Below are positions 44,570 to 54,314 of a DNA stretch of 64,000 bases, piece after piece (position 1 is the first letter of the stretch; the number at the start of each line of letters is the position of its first letter). The translations under genes were made by a program, and so were the position numbers. The notes under the pieces are model-generated. The model was not told the origin of the DNA. It searched no databases and saw only the letters and a list, made by a program, of their open reading frames with translations. Origin of the DNA: Paenibacillus chondroitinus NBRC 15376 (lineage in GTDB: Bacteria; Bacillota; Bacilli; Paenibacillales; NBRC-103111); contig NZ_BILW01000007.1 in assembly GCF_004000765.1 (NCBI RefSeq), positions 124,001 to 188,000 of the forward strand, in the 5' to 3' direction.

Positions 44570-44746
44570 ATGGACAAGCTATTTATCAAAAGACTGCATA
44601 CGTTAAACCGTCGCGACGAACTTAGATCAATGCTGCTGCTTGAAGGTATCAAAGCCACTCTCAAACGGAAAAAGGAACTCGGCTTATTTTATAGATTGTT
44701 CAAGAAAACGAAGAAGAAACCGATGGTTGCTAAAGGATGGAATTGA
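44570..44746 (+). CDS. Small basic protein (58 aa)
   Basis: From ATG 44570 this reads as 58 residues, MDKLFIKRLHTLNRRDELRS onward, rich in Lys, Arg and Leu with a KKTKKKP stretch near the end. No membrane segment is present. GGGAGGG lies eight bases upstream and a TATAAT hexamer is at 44535-44540. A terminator follows 16 bases after the stop, which supports expression as a single gene. No family is recognised; nucleic-acid binding is only suggested by charge. Confidence 0.6.
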   Translation: MDKLFIKRLHTLNRRDELRSMLLLEGIKATLKRKKELGLFYRLFKKTKKKPMVAKGWN

Positions 44747-44762
44747 ACTGCCATACGCATAA

Positions 44763-44812
44763 GAGGCGTCCGTGAAAGTAGAATTTCTCTACCTTCATGG
44801 ACGCCTTTGCCA
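44763..44812. terminator. Intrinsic terminator between convergent genes
   Basis: AGGCGTCC(G)TGAAAGTAGA pairs with TCTAC(C)TTCA(T)GGACGCCT across a five-base loop and is followed by TTTG. It separates the small basic gene from the convergent sugar-binding gene. Confidence 0.75.
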
Positions 44813-44822
44813 CTTTACAGCC

Positions 44823-46352
44823 TTACTTGCCGCTCTTCGCGTATTGCGCGCTGAACTCTTCAATGACTTTATCGCCGCCTGCTTTTCTCCACTGTTCGAT
44901 CGCTTGCTTCCAGCCTGCCTCATCGATTTTACCCAAGATATACTTCGTCCGGGCGTCGTCAATGATCGGCTTCAGCTCGCTGCCTTTGGTCGTTTGGGTT
45001 TCGGAAACGAGCGGATTCGTCGGGTTATTGACCGCGATAGCCTCGTTCTCTTTAATCATTTTGCCGTATTTCTCCATGAGCGGTGTTTCTTTCCCCGTCG
45101 TTTTTGCCGTATACTTGGCGATTTGAAGTTGCAGATAGCTGGAGCCTACTTCGGTGTCCTGCAGCTTTTGATCAATAAATACCGGTTTGCCGTCTTCGAT
45201 CTTATAGTGTTTGCCCTCGATGCCCCAGCCCAGCAAATCCAGCATCTTCTGATCGGAAATTTTATCAAAGAAGCCAAGAATTTGTTTCAATTCCGCCTCG
45301 GTTTTCACACTTGATTTCGGGAACATGAACACACTGTTATAGCCTACGCCGCCCGGCAATCTCTCGCCTTTGGGTCCTGTGATCCGGGAGACGACGTCCA
45401 CATCCGAGCCAGGGAACGTTTTGGAAAGCGATGCCTGATAACCCGCTCCGTCAATCATATTCGAGATTACCGCTCCAGCTTTGCCCTGGTTGATATCGTC
45501 TTTCTTCTGTTGATTGTTCAGAACAGGGAAGTCCTGCTTGATGAGCTTCTCGTCGTACAGCTTTTTATAAAATTTCATCGCTTCGAAATACTCTGGCGCT
45601 AGAAAATCAGGACTTAATTTGCCATCCTTCACTTCCCAGGAATTCGGAGCACCCATAATGGAGGCTATGACGCCAAAACCGTCCATTGTTTTCTCTTCCG
45701 TCAAACCAACCGTGTCCGCTTTGCCGTTTTTGTCCGGATCATTCAGTGTAAACGCTTTAAAAACGTTATATAAATCATCAAGCGTTTTCGGTGCGCTTAA
45801 GCCTACGTTTTTCAACCAGTCGCTGCGGAAAATAACCCCGTAGGTGGACAAATCGCGGGCACGAAATAAGCCGTAAATTTTGCCATCCACTTTGATATTG
45901 TCAAAAACAGCCGGGTTCATTTTAGACAGATTCGGATAGTCCTTGAGGTAAGGACCCACTTCCCAGAACACGCCGGCACGCACCGCGCTCAAAATGTTCG
46001 AATCCTTATTGTTCTGCACAAGCAGCGCCTTGGGAAGCTCGCCGGAAGCAATCGTAACATTAACCTTTTCTTTGTAGGAAGAGTTGGGGACCCAAGAGAT
46101 GTCCAATTTCGTGTTCGTATAAGCTTCAATCTGCTTTTGCACTTCACTGTCCGCTTTGGGCGGCTCTGCATACATGAGTGTCATGACACTTAACTTCAAG
46201 GGCTCTTTGCTTACGGGAGCACTGCTAGTACCCGCATTCCCTCCTGCAGCTGGACTCGCTTCGTTTCCGCAACCGGCCAGCAGCGCAGCAGCGCCAACCA
46301 TCATACCCATTGCAGCCAAACCGCTTTTTCTCATTCCCGCGTATTTTCTCAT
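44823..46352 (-). CDS. Sugar ABC transporter solute-binding lipoprotein (Lpl type)
   Basis: This 509-residue lipoprotein starts MRKYAGMRKSGLAAMG, with its lipobox ending LLAGC (Cys28). The extracytoplasmic body belongs to the large family-1 sugar binders paired with LplB/LplC permeases in Paenibacillus. A Ser/Gly/Ala-rich linker follows the Cys. The upstream extension starting at 46427 is rejected because GGGGAGG lies ten bases before the chosen ATG. It is the last gene of a three-gene transporter operon without ATPase. The ligand, probably an oligosaccharide, is unknown. Confidence 0.9.
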   Translation of the reverse strand: MRKYAGMRKSGLAAMGMMVGAAALLAGCGNEASPAAGGNAGTSSAPVSKEPLKLSVMTLMYAEPPKADSEVQKQIEAYTNTKLDISWVPNSSYKEKVNVTIASGELPKALLVQNNKDSNILSAVRAGVFWEVGPYLKDYPNLSKMNPAVFDNIKVDGKIYGLFRARDLSTYGVIFRSDWLKNVGLSAPKTLDDLYNVFKAFTLNDPDKNGKADTVGLTEEKTMDGFGVIASIMGAPNSWEVKDGKLSPDFLAPEYFEAMKFYKKLYDEKLIKQDFPVLNNQQKKDDINQGKAGAVISNMIDGAGYQASLSKTFPGSDVDVVSRITGPKGERLPGGVGYNSVFMFPKSSVKTEAELKQILGFFDKISDQKMLDLLGWGIEGKHYKIEDGKPVFIDQKLQDTEVGSSYLQLQIAKYTAKTTGKETPLMEKYGKMIKENEAIAVNNPTNPLVSETQTTKGSELKPIIDDARTKYILGKIDEAGWKQAIEQWRKAGGDKVIEEFSAQYAKSGK

Positions 46353-46423
46353 TGTGGCAATGCCTCCCCATAGTCTTATTTTATATGAATGCTTCCCAAT
46401 CACAATAGTTTTCGGGAGCCTGT

Positions 46424-47302
46424 TCAACCTTTTACAGAACCGATCATGACTCCTTTGGCAAAATGCTTCTGAAGGAACGGATAGACGAGCAAAATCGGTA
46501 CCGTTGAAATGACGATGACGGCCATCTTAATGATTTGCGATGGAGGCGCAATATAATTCTGATCAAACTGCGTCGAGTCACCGATACCGCCTTGGGATAA
46601 GATGACAATTTGCCTCAGCCAGACTTGGATCGGCCACATTTTCGAATCGTTAATGTACATGATCGCGTTGAAAAAGGTGTTCCAATGGCCTACCGCATAA
46701 AACAAGGCAAACGTAGCCAGCACCGGCGCCGATAACGGCAGCACAATTCGGAAAAGCAGGCCCACATCGCTGCAGCCGTCAATTTTGGCCGCTTCCTCAA
46801 GTCCCTCGGGCAGCTGACGGAAAAAGCTCACAACAACGATGAGGTTAAACGCACTGATCGCATTGGGAATCAGCAGAGACCAGTAGCTGTTCAGCATGCC
46901 AAGCGCCTTAACGACCAGGAACGTTGGCAGAATCCCGCCGTGAAACAGCATGGTGAAGACGATCAGCATCATAAACAGCTTTCTTCCTTCAAAATCCTGC
47001 CTCGAAAGCGGATAGGCGAGCAGCGAGGTGAACAAAAGATTGATAAAGGTACCGACCACCGTAATGCCGATCGTCACGAACAGGCTGTTCACAATCGTTT
47101 GTGTCGAGAAAATGTAGCGGTAACCTTCCAACGAGAAGGAAGTAGGGAACAAAATGAATCCCCGTCTCAGCACCTCCTCCGGCTCTGCAAATGAAACCGA
47201 TATGATGTAGATAAACGGCAGCAGCGTGACGAGCGCAAACAACGCCAGAAACGTGTAATTGAAGCCGTCAAAGATGCGGCTGCCTATGCTTTTGTTGATC
47301 AT
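46424..47302 (-). CDS. Carbohydrate ABC permease, LplC/MsmG type
   Basis: This 292-residue inner-membrane permease has six segments. The EAA loop is visible as EGLEEAAKIDGCSDVGLLFR (near residue 185). It ends LQKHFAKGVMIGSVKG, the typical end of this subfamily. It lies 17 bases after the partner permease, with GGGAG nine bases before the ATG. An MsmX-type ATPase from elsewhere is expected to power the pair. Confidence 0.94.
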   Translation of the reverse strand: MINKSIGSRIFDGFNYTFLALFALVTLLPFIYIISVSFAEPEEVLRRGFILFPTSFSLEGYRYIFSTQTIVNSLFVTIGITVVGTFINLLFTSLLAYPLSRQDFEGRKLFMMLIVFTMLFHGGILPTFLVVKALGMLNSYWSLLIPNAISAFNLIVVVSFFRQLPEGLEEAAKIDGCSDVGLLFRIVLPLSAPVLATFALFYAVGHWNTFFNAIMYINDSKMWPIQVWLRQIVILSQGGIGDSTQFDQNYIAPPSQIIKMAVIVISTVPILLVYPFLQKHFAKGVMIGSVKG

Positions 47303-47319
47303 TAAACACGACTCCCTTC

Positions 47320-48276
47320 TTAGTACAGGCCGCTTTCGCCGAATTTTTTGGCCAACCGATTGGCCCCAACCACCAGCACGAGCCCAATGATCGACTTAAA
47401 CAATCCGACCGCTGTACTGTAGCTGAACTGGCCCTGCTGAATCCCGACGTTGTAAACGTAGGTATCAAAAACTTCGCCTACCTCGCGGTTCATGGCGTTC
47501 AGCATTAAGAAGATTTGTTCAAAGCCGGTATCGAGGAACGACCCAAGCCGAAGGATAAATAAAATGACAATGACACTGCGGATCGCAGGAAGCGTAATAT
47601 GCCACAATTGGCGGAAACGGTTCGCCCCATCGATTCTTGCCGCTTCATACAGCTGCGGGTCCACCCCGGCCAACGCTGCCAAGAAAATAATCGTTCCCCA
47701 GCCTGTTTCTTTCCATACCACTTGCGAAACGATCATCGTTCGAAACCACTCGCTTGAGATGAGGAACTCCATTTTCGGCAAGCCCAATGAAACGAGCAGG
47801 TCGTTGACGATGCCTCCTTCCGTCGTGAAAAAGATGTAGGAAATCCCAACCACAACTACCCAGGATACGAAGTGAGGAATGTAGACAATCGTTTGAATGC
47901 TGCGTTTGAAAACTTCCCTGCGCACTTCATTTAATAACAGGGCCAGAATAATCGGCAGCGGGAAGAAAAAGACCAGATTGTACACGGCGAGAATAATCGT
48001 ATTTTTGAACAGCATCGCGAATGAAGCGTCAAAAAAGAACCTCTCAAAGTGTTTGACACCCACCCATTTGCTGTGCAGCATTCCAAGTGCCGGCTGGTAG
48101 TCCTGAAAGGAAATCAACAGCCCCCACATGGGGAAATAACGAAAAATAATAAAGTAGAGCATGCCAGGAAGCGCCATCGCATACAGCCATTTGTTTTTCA
48201 GCAAACGGTTGATTCTCGTGCGGGCTTTGCTTCTCGCAGCCGTATCCGCTTTTACCGGTCTGGAAGTTAGTTCCAC
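47320..48276 (-). CDS. Carbohydrate ABC permease, LplB type
   Basis: This 318-residue permease has a long basic cytoplasmic N-terminus (about 1-30), then six membrane segments. The subfamily-specific QDYQPALGMLHSKWVGVKHF follows the first segment, and the EAA loop is QLYEAARIDGANRFRQLWHI (near residue 210). Translation starts at GTG 48276, ten bases after GGAGG. It is the first gene of the transporter operon. The AraC-type regulator gene lies upstream on the same strand beyond a terminator. Confidence 0.94.
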   Translation of the reverse strand: MELTSRPVKADTAARSKARTRINRLLKNKWLYAMALPGMLYFIIFRYFPMWGLLISFQDYQPALGMLHSKWVGVKHFERFFFDASFAMLFKNTIILAVYNLVFFFPLPIILALLLNEVRREVFKRSIQTIVYIPHFVSWVVVVGISYIFFTTEGGIVNDLLVSLGLPKMEFLISSEWFRTMIVSQVVWKETGWGTIIFLAALAGVDPQLYEAARIDGANRFRQLWHITLPAIRSVIVILFILRLGSFLDTGFEQIFLMLNAMNREVGEVFDTYVYNVGIQQGQFSYSTAVGLFKSIIGLVLVVGANRLAKKFGESGLY

Positions 48277-48437
48277 GTTGACTCGTCCTCCTCGTTTGTT
48301 TTGACATCGTTAGCGTATCGAGACCGGAAATTGCCTGCAATAATCAGCAGCGCTCCACCTGCGAATGAGCCGCTTATTGGCTGATAAAGCGAGCATTTAT
48401 AATCATTAGCGGTCCTACTGGTAATCATTTTGAACGC

Positions 48438-48473
48438 AAAAAAGAGGCTGTCCCCTGTATGGGAACAACCTCT
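48438..48473 (-). terminator. Intrinsic terminator after the AraC regulator gene
   Basis: On the minus strand AGAGGTTGT.CCC pairs with GGG.ACAGCCTCT and is followed by TTTTTTG. It separates the regulator from the transporter operon; the remaining 160 bases should hold the transporter promoter, which I could not define. Confidence 0.82.
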
Positions 48474-48519
48474 ATCAAATTGAAAATAGCTAGAATCAGC
48501 GCTGCTTGAAGCAAAATCG

Positions 48520-50784
48520 TCAACCAATAGCATCCCTGCGCTGCTCCCGGTACTGGCCCGGCGTCATCCCTTCCAGTTTGCGGAACTGGCGGATGAAATT
48601 TTGCGCGTTCGTGTACTGCAAGCGTTCTGCAATGTCCGTGATCTTCATCTCCGTGCTGCTCAGCCAGCTTTTGGCCATATCATGGCGGTATCCCGCCAAG
48701 TATTCACTAAAGCTCATCCCCGCTTCCTTCCGGAACATCCGGCGGATATAGTGAGTGCTGTAGTTCAACCGCAGCGCGCACTGCTCCAGCGTCAGTTCAC
48801 TGTCATAATGGGCATGGATGAGATCCATCACCGAGCGGGAAATGCTTTTGCCGGACGATTCGTGACGCTTGCGGGTCAGCTCCATCATCGGATGAATCAT
48901 CTGCGATTTAAACCACACTTCGATTTCCTGCGGAGTCTTCAGTCGGAACATGTGCTCATACGCATTCTGTTGATCCGGAAACGAGAGCTCCCCCGTATCC
49001 CCCATGTCGTACAAAACGCGGATGAGATCCGTCAACAGCATGGCAAAAGACATTCGGTAAACATTTGAATCCGTCTCTACGCGTAGAACGTCCTGTATAA
49101 ACTGATGGAGCAGTTCCTCGGCCTTGTCCTTATCAAGTAAAGCAATAGCCTGCGTTAGCTCCGACACCAGATGATGTGGGTAATAGTGACTTGTGGCTTG
49201 TTTGGGCTTCAAGTCATCGAGATGCAGGATCGCTTTCTCGCCAAGACGAATCCGGTATTGCAGCGCTTCTTTGGCTTCGAGAAATGCTACTGAGGTCGCA
49301 AACAGTTGGTCATAAGGCCTGCTGATACCGATACTTACCTTCAGTCCCAAATATTCGTCTACGGCACTTTGCACCGACATGGCTAGCGCACTCCATTCAC
49401 TGAGCAGCTCCATATGGTTGTCCGTATTACTACCGACTAGAATCACCTGATAATTGCCAATAGGCATCGCATGGATACGCTGAGGCATCCCAATCAGCTC
49501 TGCGGCCATATTATTAATTGCAAAAAGCAGCAGATCCTGCTCACTGGAACGGTAACGCGTTTGATCCAGCGTATCGATCTGCAGGACCAGCACCGCGTAG
49601 TTCTTCCAAACAGGCAGCTGGAACCGCTCCGCCTTCTCCTCCATTTCGCCGCGGTACAGCTCGCCTTGGAACAGCTTCAGCATGAAGTAGTCCACCAGTT
49701 GGCCGGCCTGAATCTTCATCTGCCCTTCCAGCTGCTCCTTCGATTGATGGAGCGAGGCCACCTGCGTGCCGATCCATTGCAGCTCGTCTTTGACGGCAGA
49801 CCCGCCGCTTTGCGGCTTACTATGGCGCATCGTGAATTCCATGAGACTGCGTACAGGGAAATACATCCGCTTGGAAGCCCAATAAGACAGCAGCGCGGCA
49901 AAAAGCAGCAGCACAATGCATGCCGTTAACGTCGCCCATCCGATAGCAGCGGATTCCTTCCGCGCTTCCTCCAGCGGGATGACCGACACATAGGTCCAAT
50001 TATTGTACCGGGATTGATTATAAATCACGCTATACGGCTGTCCCGATAAGGTACTGTTCACATATCCTTGTGTATGACCTGATTGCTGCAGTTCCTTGGC
50101 CCATGGCTCGGCAAGAACACTTTGGCCAATCCTCGCTGGATCACTGTGAATAATAATGTTCATCTTGTCATCCAAGACCATCGTTTCCCTGGTTGAGAAA
50201 CCTCCCGTCAGCAGCTTGGAGAGCTCCGTGTTCGACATGCGTACGAATAAATATCCTTTGGGCTCGGCAGCCAGAGGTGGAATCGTTTTCACAAGTTTGA
50301 TTCCTGCAAAAGAAGCATCCTGGTCAGGCAGCCACCGCGATGTATAGACATAGGCAAGTGCGTTCGACGCTTTCGCAACGTCCGTGCCAAAATAAAAGCC
50401 GCCGTCTTTGATATACCACCCGTTCTGTAGACTGTGCAGCTCCGCTGATTTCACGCCTAGTTCATAGGTTTGAACGCCAAGAAGGCCTTTAACCAGCAGA
50501 TCGATATCTTGAAAATCTTCAATCTCCATGCGTTTCGCCACGGAATTGATGACAAACGGCGTCTCCGCGAATCTTCCGGAAACCTGGTCGATTACCTTCA
50601 GAATCTGCTCAACCCGGCTTTGCGATTGCTGCAATATGAACACATTCGCTTCGTTCACCTTGGCTTGAACCGTGGAAGTCGATTGAAAGAAAGCGTATAC
50701 ACCCAGGCACAGCAAAGGCACCGCGCTAATCAGTGAGGTCGTAATCAGCAGCTTAATTAGAAATGATGAGTATCGCGAAGGCAT
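48520..50784 (-). CDS. AraC family regulator with extracytoplasmic cache sensor
   Basis: This 754-residue membrane-bound regulator is of the YesS/YtdP type. It has a first membrane segment (about 9-29), an extracellular dCache-like sensor (about 30-290) and a second segment (TACIVLLLFAALLSYWASKR). A cytoplasmic linker follows, and the C-terminus is a double HTH (ESSGKSISRSVMDLIHAHYD to EGMTPGQYREQRRDA). Such proteins sense extracellular sugars and activate neighbouring Lpl-type importers. The importer genes downstream on the same strand are the likely targets. AGGAGGG precedes the ATG. Confidence 0.93.
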   Translation of the reverse strand: MPSRYSSFLIKLLITTSLISAVPLLCLGVYAFFQSTSTVQAKVNEANVFILQQSQSRVEQILKVIDQVSGRFAETPFVINSVAKRMEIEDFQDIDLLVKGLLGVQTYELGVKSAELHSLQNGWYIKDGGFYFGTDVAKASNALAYVYTSRWLPDQDASFAGIKLVKTIPPLAAEPKGYLFVRMSNTELSKLLTGGFSTRETMVLDDKMNIIIHSDPARIGQSVLAEPWAKELQQSGHTQGYVNSTLSGQPYSVIYNQSRYNNWTYVSVIPLEEARKESAAIGWATLTACIVLLLFAALLSYWASKRMYFPVRSLMEFTMRHSKPQSGGSAVKDELQWIGTQVASLHQSKEQLEGQMKIQAGQLVDYFMLKLFQGELYRGEMEEKAERFQLPVWKNYAVLVLQIDTLDQTRYRSSEQDLLLFAINNMAAELIGMPQRIHAMPIGNYQVILVGSNTDNHMELLSEWSALAMSVQSAVDEYLGLKVSIGISRPYDQLFATSVAFLEAKEALQYRIRLGEKAILHLDDLKPKQATSHYYPHHLVSELTQAIALLDKDKAEELLHQFIQDVLRVETDSNVYRMSFAMLLTDLIRVLYDMGDTGELSFPDQQNAYEHMFRLKTPQEIEVWFKSQMIHPMMELTRKRHESSGKSISRSVMDLIHAHYDSELTLEQCALRLNYSTHYIRRMFRKEAGMSFSEYLAGYRHDMAKSWLSSTEMKITDIAERLQYTNAQNFIRQFRKLEGMTPGQYREQRRDAIG

Positions 50785-50827
50785 AAGTCCCTCCTTTTCG
50801 GAAGATTAAACGACAATGGAAAAATAC

Positions 50828-50862
50828 AAAAATGACACCCTAATTGTTTAGAAGTGTCATTT
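50828..50862 (-). terminator. Intrinsic terminator after rpmF
   Basis: On the minus strand AATGACAC pairs with GTGTCATT across a 15-base loop and is followed by TTTTGTATTTTT. Confidence 0.78.
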
Positions 50863-50880
50863 CCGGTGCAATTCATATTA

Positions 50881-51057
50881 TTATTGAGCTTTAACGATCT
50901 CTCTACCTTTATATGAACCGCAGTTTTTGCAAACATGATGTGCTTTCTTCAATTCTGCACATTGTTCACACTTCACCATTCCTGGTACTTCCAGTTTAAA
51001 GTGAGTACGGCGCTTATCGCGACGTGTTTTGGACGTTCTCCTTTGAGGAACAGCCAT
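50881..51057 (-). CDS. rpmF: Ribosomal protein L32 (zinc-ribbon form)
   Basis: This 58-residue component of the 50S subunit starts [19 protein letters not shown]. Both CxxC pairs are present (VKCEQCAEL and HVCKNCGSY), so this is the zinc-dependent C+ form. The ATG is preceded by AGGTG. In many Firmicutes rpmF follows yceD/DUF177; here it stands alone with its own strong promoter and terminator. Confidence 0.97.
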   Translation of the reverse strand: MAVPQRRTSKTRRDKRRTHFKLEVPGMVKCEQCAELKKAHHVCKNCGSYKGREIVKAQ

Positions 51058-51099
51058 TGTCAAAACACCTCTTTTCAGTTACATAAATCAACAAAGAAT

Positions 51100-51128
51100 A
51101 TAATAACTTTCTTGAACTATATTGTCAA
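51100..51128 (-). promoter_or_regulatory. SigA promoter of rpmF
   Basis: On the minus strand TTGACA (51128-51123) and TATTAT (51105-51100) are separated by exactly 17 bases, about 45 bases upstream of the rpmF start. Confidence 0.75.
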
Positions 51129-51148
51129 TGCTGAGTTGGGATAAAGAT

Positions 51149-51808
51149 TCACACCCGGTCAGAAACTCGTCTCCGCCTACCTTTTATCAGCAAGCTTACT
51201 CCCAGCAATCCTATAAATATGACGATGCCAATAGCTCCCCATAAGAGTGAACCATGACGAACCCCCGCATAAAGACCACTCATTGCAATCGTAAAGGGAA
51301 GTATGCCCAAACCAGTAGTCCAGATAAACGACCAAATGTTGATTTTCAAAAAGCCCAACGCATAATTCACAAAATGATACGGAACCAAAGGGACGAATCG
51401 AATGAGTAAGAGACCAAACGTTTCATGCCTTTCGGTAAACTCTTCTACTTTTTGTAGAAATGGCTGCGCTAATTTACCGAAGAAAGGTTTTGCAATCCAT
51501 TTGGTTACATACAGCGCACCCACCGCGCCCAGTACACCGCCTATCCACGAATAAACCCCGCCCCAAACGGCGCCATATATCTCCATGAGCGCAATAGAGA
51601 TGAACTCTCCAGGTACCGGGAGAATATTTACAATAGACTGTACAAGGATGCCAATCATAATGCCTACCCACCCAAGATTACGAATATGATGAATGAGCCC
51701 ATCTGCATCTCCTGTATGAACAAGATACAAATAATAACCTGAGATACCTGCAATGACAAGTATACTTATAACGCTAAAAAGCTTCGTGTTAGGTCCTGTT
51801 TGCTTCAT
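51149..51808 (-). CDS. TVP38/TMEM64 (DedA-like) membrane protein
   Basis: This 219-residue membrane protein of the VTT/SNARE-associated superfamily has about six segments. Typical parts are LPVPGEFISIALMEIYGAVW and the RFVPLVPYHFVNYALGFLKI stretch, where the Arg and Pro are conserved. Relatives move lipids such as undecaprenyl phosphate across the membrane. The start at 51808 follows AGGAAG and lies 20 bases inside the preceding deacetylase gene, so the two are coupled. Confidence 0.88.
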   Translation of the reverse strand: MKQTGPNTKLFSVISILVIAGISGYYLYLVHTGDADGLIHHIRNLGWVGIMIGILVQSIVNILPVPGEFISIALMEIYGAVWGGVYSWIGGVLGAVGALYVTKWIAKPFFGKLAQPFLQKVEEFTERHETFGLLLIRFVPLVPYHFVNYALGFLKINIWSFIWTTGLGILPFTIAMSGLYAGVRHGSLLWGAIGIVIFIGLLGVSLLIKGRRRRVSDRV

Positions 51809-53153
51809 ATAAAACTTCCTGACTGAGCGAAATCGCATGCTCTGAGATCGGCATAGGTTGCACAGTAGCCGCGTATTTTTTGTAGAGTTCCTCAGTAGAA
51901 ATAGTCGCTATTCTTGGAGACAATAGTTCACTTTTCAGTTTTAATCGTTCTCTTCCGTTAGGATGAAGAACATACAATAATATCTTTAAATAAATCTGTG
52001 TAAATCTGCTAAACAAACCTTTTGGTAATTCTGTCACGGTAAAACCTAATTGTCTAGAACCTCTGTGTATCATAGTGATTCCGTAAATCGCTTTGACTTT
52101 TTCGGGCATGCTGTGAATACGTTGGGCCAGTGTTGGCAGAAAGCTTTGTACATCATGTTTCATTTTGACAGCAAGTTGGAACATAGAGCTAGATTCCGTA
52201 ATCAATTGATGAAGCTTTTCATTATTAAAATGAAGTTCAACAACCAGATCTCCGGAAGTCAACGCCTCCCCACTTCCCAAATCGATCGTTTTTCCGTGAT
52301 ATTTGCACACGCGGCTATAGAAAATTTGATTATCCATATCAATTGGTCGAATGTTGAATAACCAATTGAACATGCGTTCCCATTTTAACCAGATGAAAAC
52401 GAGACATTTCTTCACAAGCCCACTTGGCTGCTTCTTCTTAAACTGTAGTAATTGTAAATAGGTATCTATGGGTAGAAAAGGAAAGTTTCGCTGTTTGCAT
52501 ATTTCGAGGAAGTCTTCAAGGGCTTTCAACATATAGTGAGGTGCATCTCGATTCGCCCCAAAAGTCTCCCCACTATCATGAAGCACGATAATATGATTCA
52601 TTTGTAGTTTGGATAGTAAGGTTGACCTTATCCGGTTCTTGCCTCCCCTGCTTCTCCAATCTTTTACCATTAACGACCAGAGAACCAATCGATATTGCTT
52701 TACCAAGAATAGGTCAAAGACATTAATAATTCCCCAAGGAGGACGATAATAAATCGGCTTTACCCCAATAATTTTCTCAATCGCTTCTACAGAATCATTT
52801 AATTGCTTTCGAACCCTTTTGGGGGTCATAAGGGCATTTGTCCAATGGACATAATTGTGAATGCCGATCAGATGGCCTTCACGATGAATGCGTAGAATGA
52901 TATCTGGATACTTCTCCGCTTTGGACCCAAGTACGAAGAACGCGGCTTTGATCTGATATTTGGAGAGAAGATCCAACAATTGCGGCGTAAACTCCGGATC
53001 AGGACCATCGTCAAAGGTTAAAGCTATGCCGTCTTTGCTCACTTTCTTTTTGTACACCCACAGACAAAGTAAACGAACGATAATCGTAGGCAAAATTGTA
53101 TATAGAAGCAGTACGATAAAGATGCACCATAACAATGTATGCAAGCCAATCAC
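51789..53153 (-). CDS. Membrane-anchored polysaccharide deacetylase with C-terminal extension
   Basis: This 454-residue protein has an N-terminal membrane anchor (about 5-30) and a NodB deacetylase domain (about 40-240). Catalytic motifs are TFDDGPD (46-52), HNYVH (HxxxH, 99-103), YYRPPWG and IIVLHDSG. It should remove acetyl groups from an envelope glycan such as peptidoglycan. The C-terminal 200 residues are not part of NodB and resemble the YkoP-type domain of Bacillus, of unknown role. It lies between a UgtP-like glycosyltransferase and a DedA-like protein, pointing to an envelope-lipid or glycan pathway. Confidence 0.88.
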   Translation of the reverse strand: MIGLHTLLWCIFIVLLLYTILPTIIVRLLCLWVYKKKVSKDGIALTFDDGPDPEFTPQLLDLLSKYQIKAAFFVLGSKAEKYPDIILRIHREGHLIGIHNYVHWTNALMTPKRVRKQLNDSVEAIEKIIGVKPIYYRPPWGIINVFDLFLVKQYRLVLWSLMVKDWRSRGGKNRIRSTLLSKLQMNHIIVLHDSGETFGANRDAPHYMLKALEDFLEICKQRNFPFLPIDTYLQLLQFKKKQPSGLVKKCLVFIWLKWERMFNWLFNIRPIDMDNQIFYSRVCKYHGKTIDLGSGEALTSGDLVVELHFNNEKLHQLITESSSMFQLAVKMKHDVQSFLPTLAQRIHSMPEKVKAIYGITMIHRGSRQLGFTVTELPKGLFSRFTQIYLKILLYVLHPNGRERLKLKSELLSPRIATISTEELYKKYAATVQPMPISEHAISLSQEVLYEANRT

Positions 53154-53174
53154 ATTCTTTCTAGAGAGGATTGT

Positions 53175-54314
53175 TTAAATCATGGGTGAATTCAATATCG
53201 CTTGTTCTCTCCTGCGTCCAAAAATCGTACTAAGAACGTCCGTAACGATCCGTTCTGCCGCTTTTCTATGATGTAAGAATTCCATTTTGCTTTTTACTAG
53301 AGAAACGCTAATATCATTATCTATAAATTGACGAATTTGGTTGACGAGATCACTCATTGAATAGCTGATAAATGCAATACCTTTTTCAGAAAAATAAGTG
53401 GCATTATCCTTTTCTTGACCAGCGAATGGCCGATAGATAAAAAGTGGAACTTTTAGAGCAAGAGATTCAGCTAATGTTAATCCTCCTGCTTTACTAATGA
53501 TACACGTGGCTGAAGCCATGAGTTCATCCATCCGCTCGACGAAACCCAGAATTGTGACTCTGCTATTATTTTGAAATTGCTTTGTCAGGTGTTGATTCAG
53601 CTTAGCATTGCGGCCACATACCACAGTAATCGGACAATCCCTTATACCATCAAGACTTTTTATCATTTTAGCGGTAAGGTCTAATTGACTATATGCACCA
53701 ACTATAATAAGTATCATTTTATTGTTTTTATTCTCATTCGGGTAGTTATTATTTTCAAAAGCATCTCGGATGGGTATTCCCGTTACTTCTACGCCCTTTT
53801 CATTGATGCCATTTTCGATCATATTAGCTTTCAAATCTTCACTTGCCACATAGTATTTATCAATTGCAGGATGAAGCCATCTTGCGTGAATGACATAATC
53901 CGTCATTATCGTGAACGTTGGAATATCGAAAAGCTTGCTTACAATGGGAGAAGCTCCATAAGGGAATGTATTAATAACACCATCTGGTTGTTCTCTTTGA
54001 ATAATCTTAAACAATTGTTTGGTTCCTAACCGATTCAAACCAGCAAGAACAGGACTATACGCATTGTTTTTTTGAGTCAAATAATAACTCCAACCATAAT
54101 AATGGATACCAAATCTCGCAGCATGAAAACTGCTCATATAAACAGAGGTGGATATTTTATTCAGTACTGGATGAGCTTCTTTCATCAAATCAATGATTTG
54201 CACTTGGGCAAGGCCATATCGGCGACAATACTCCTTAATCGCGAATGCGGCTAGTTCGTGCCCCGCGCCATAACTCGCAGTAAGTACTAGAATCCGAGGT
54301 AATTTTGTCGTCAA
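53175..54314 (-). CDS. UgtP/MGDG-synthase-like glycosyltransferase
   Basis: This 379-residue GT28-family protein has an N-terminal MGDG-synthase domain (ILVLTASYGAGHELAAFAIK, residues about 5-24) and a C-terminal nucleotide-sugar domain (ISKAGGLTLAESLALKVPLF, near 290). UgtP relatives attach glucose to diacylglycerol; YkoN-type relatives have other lipid acceptors. The start is TTG 54314, nine bases after GGAGG; the upstream in-frame ATG would add 26 non-homologous residues. It is the first gene of the three-gene envelope operon. Confidence 0.85.
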   Translation of the reverse strand: MTTKLPRILVLTASYGAGHELAAFAIKEYCRRYGLAQVQIIDLMKEAHPVLNKISTSVYMSSFHAARFGIHYYGWSYYLTQKNNAYSPVLAGLNRLGTKQLFKIIQREQPDGVINTFPYGASPIVSKLFDIPTFTIMTDYVIHARWLHPAIDKYYVASEDLKANMIENGINEKGVEVTGIPIRDAFENNNYPNENKNNKMILIIVGAYSQLDLTAKMIKSLDGIRDCPITVVCGRNAKLNQHLTKQFQNNSRVTILGFVERMDELMASATCIISKAGGLTLAESLALKVPLFIYRPFAGQEKDNATYFSEKGIAFISYSMSDLVNQIRQFIDNDISVSLVKSKMEFLHHRKAAERIVTDVLSTIFGRRREQAILNSPMI

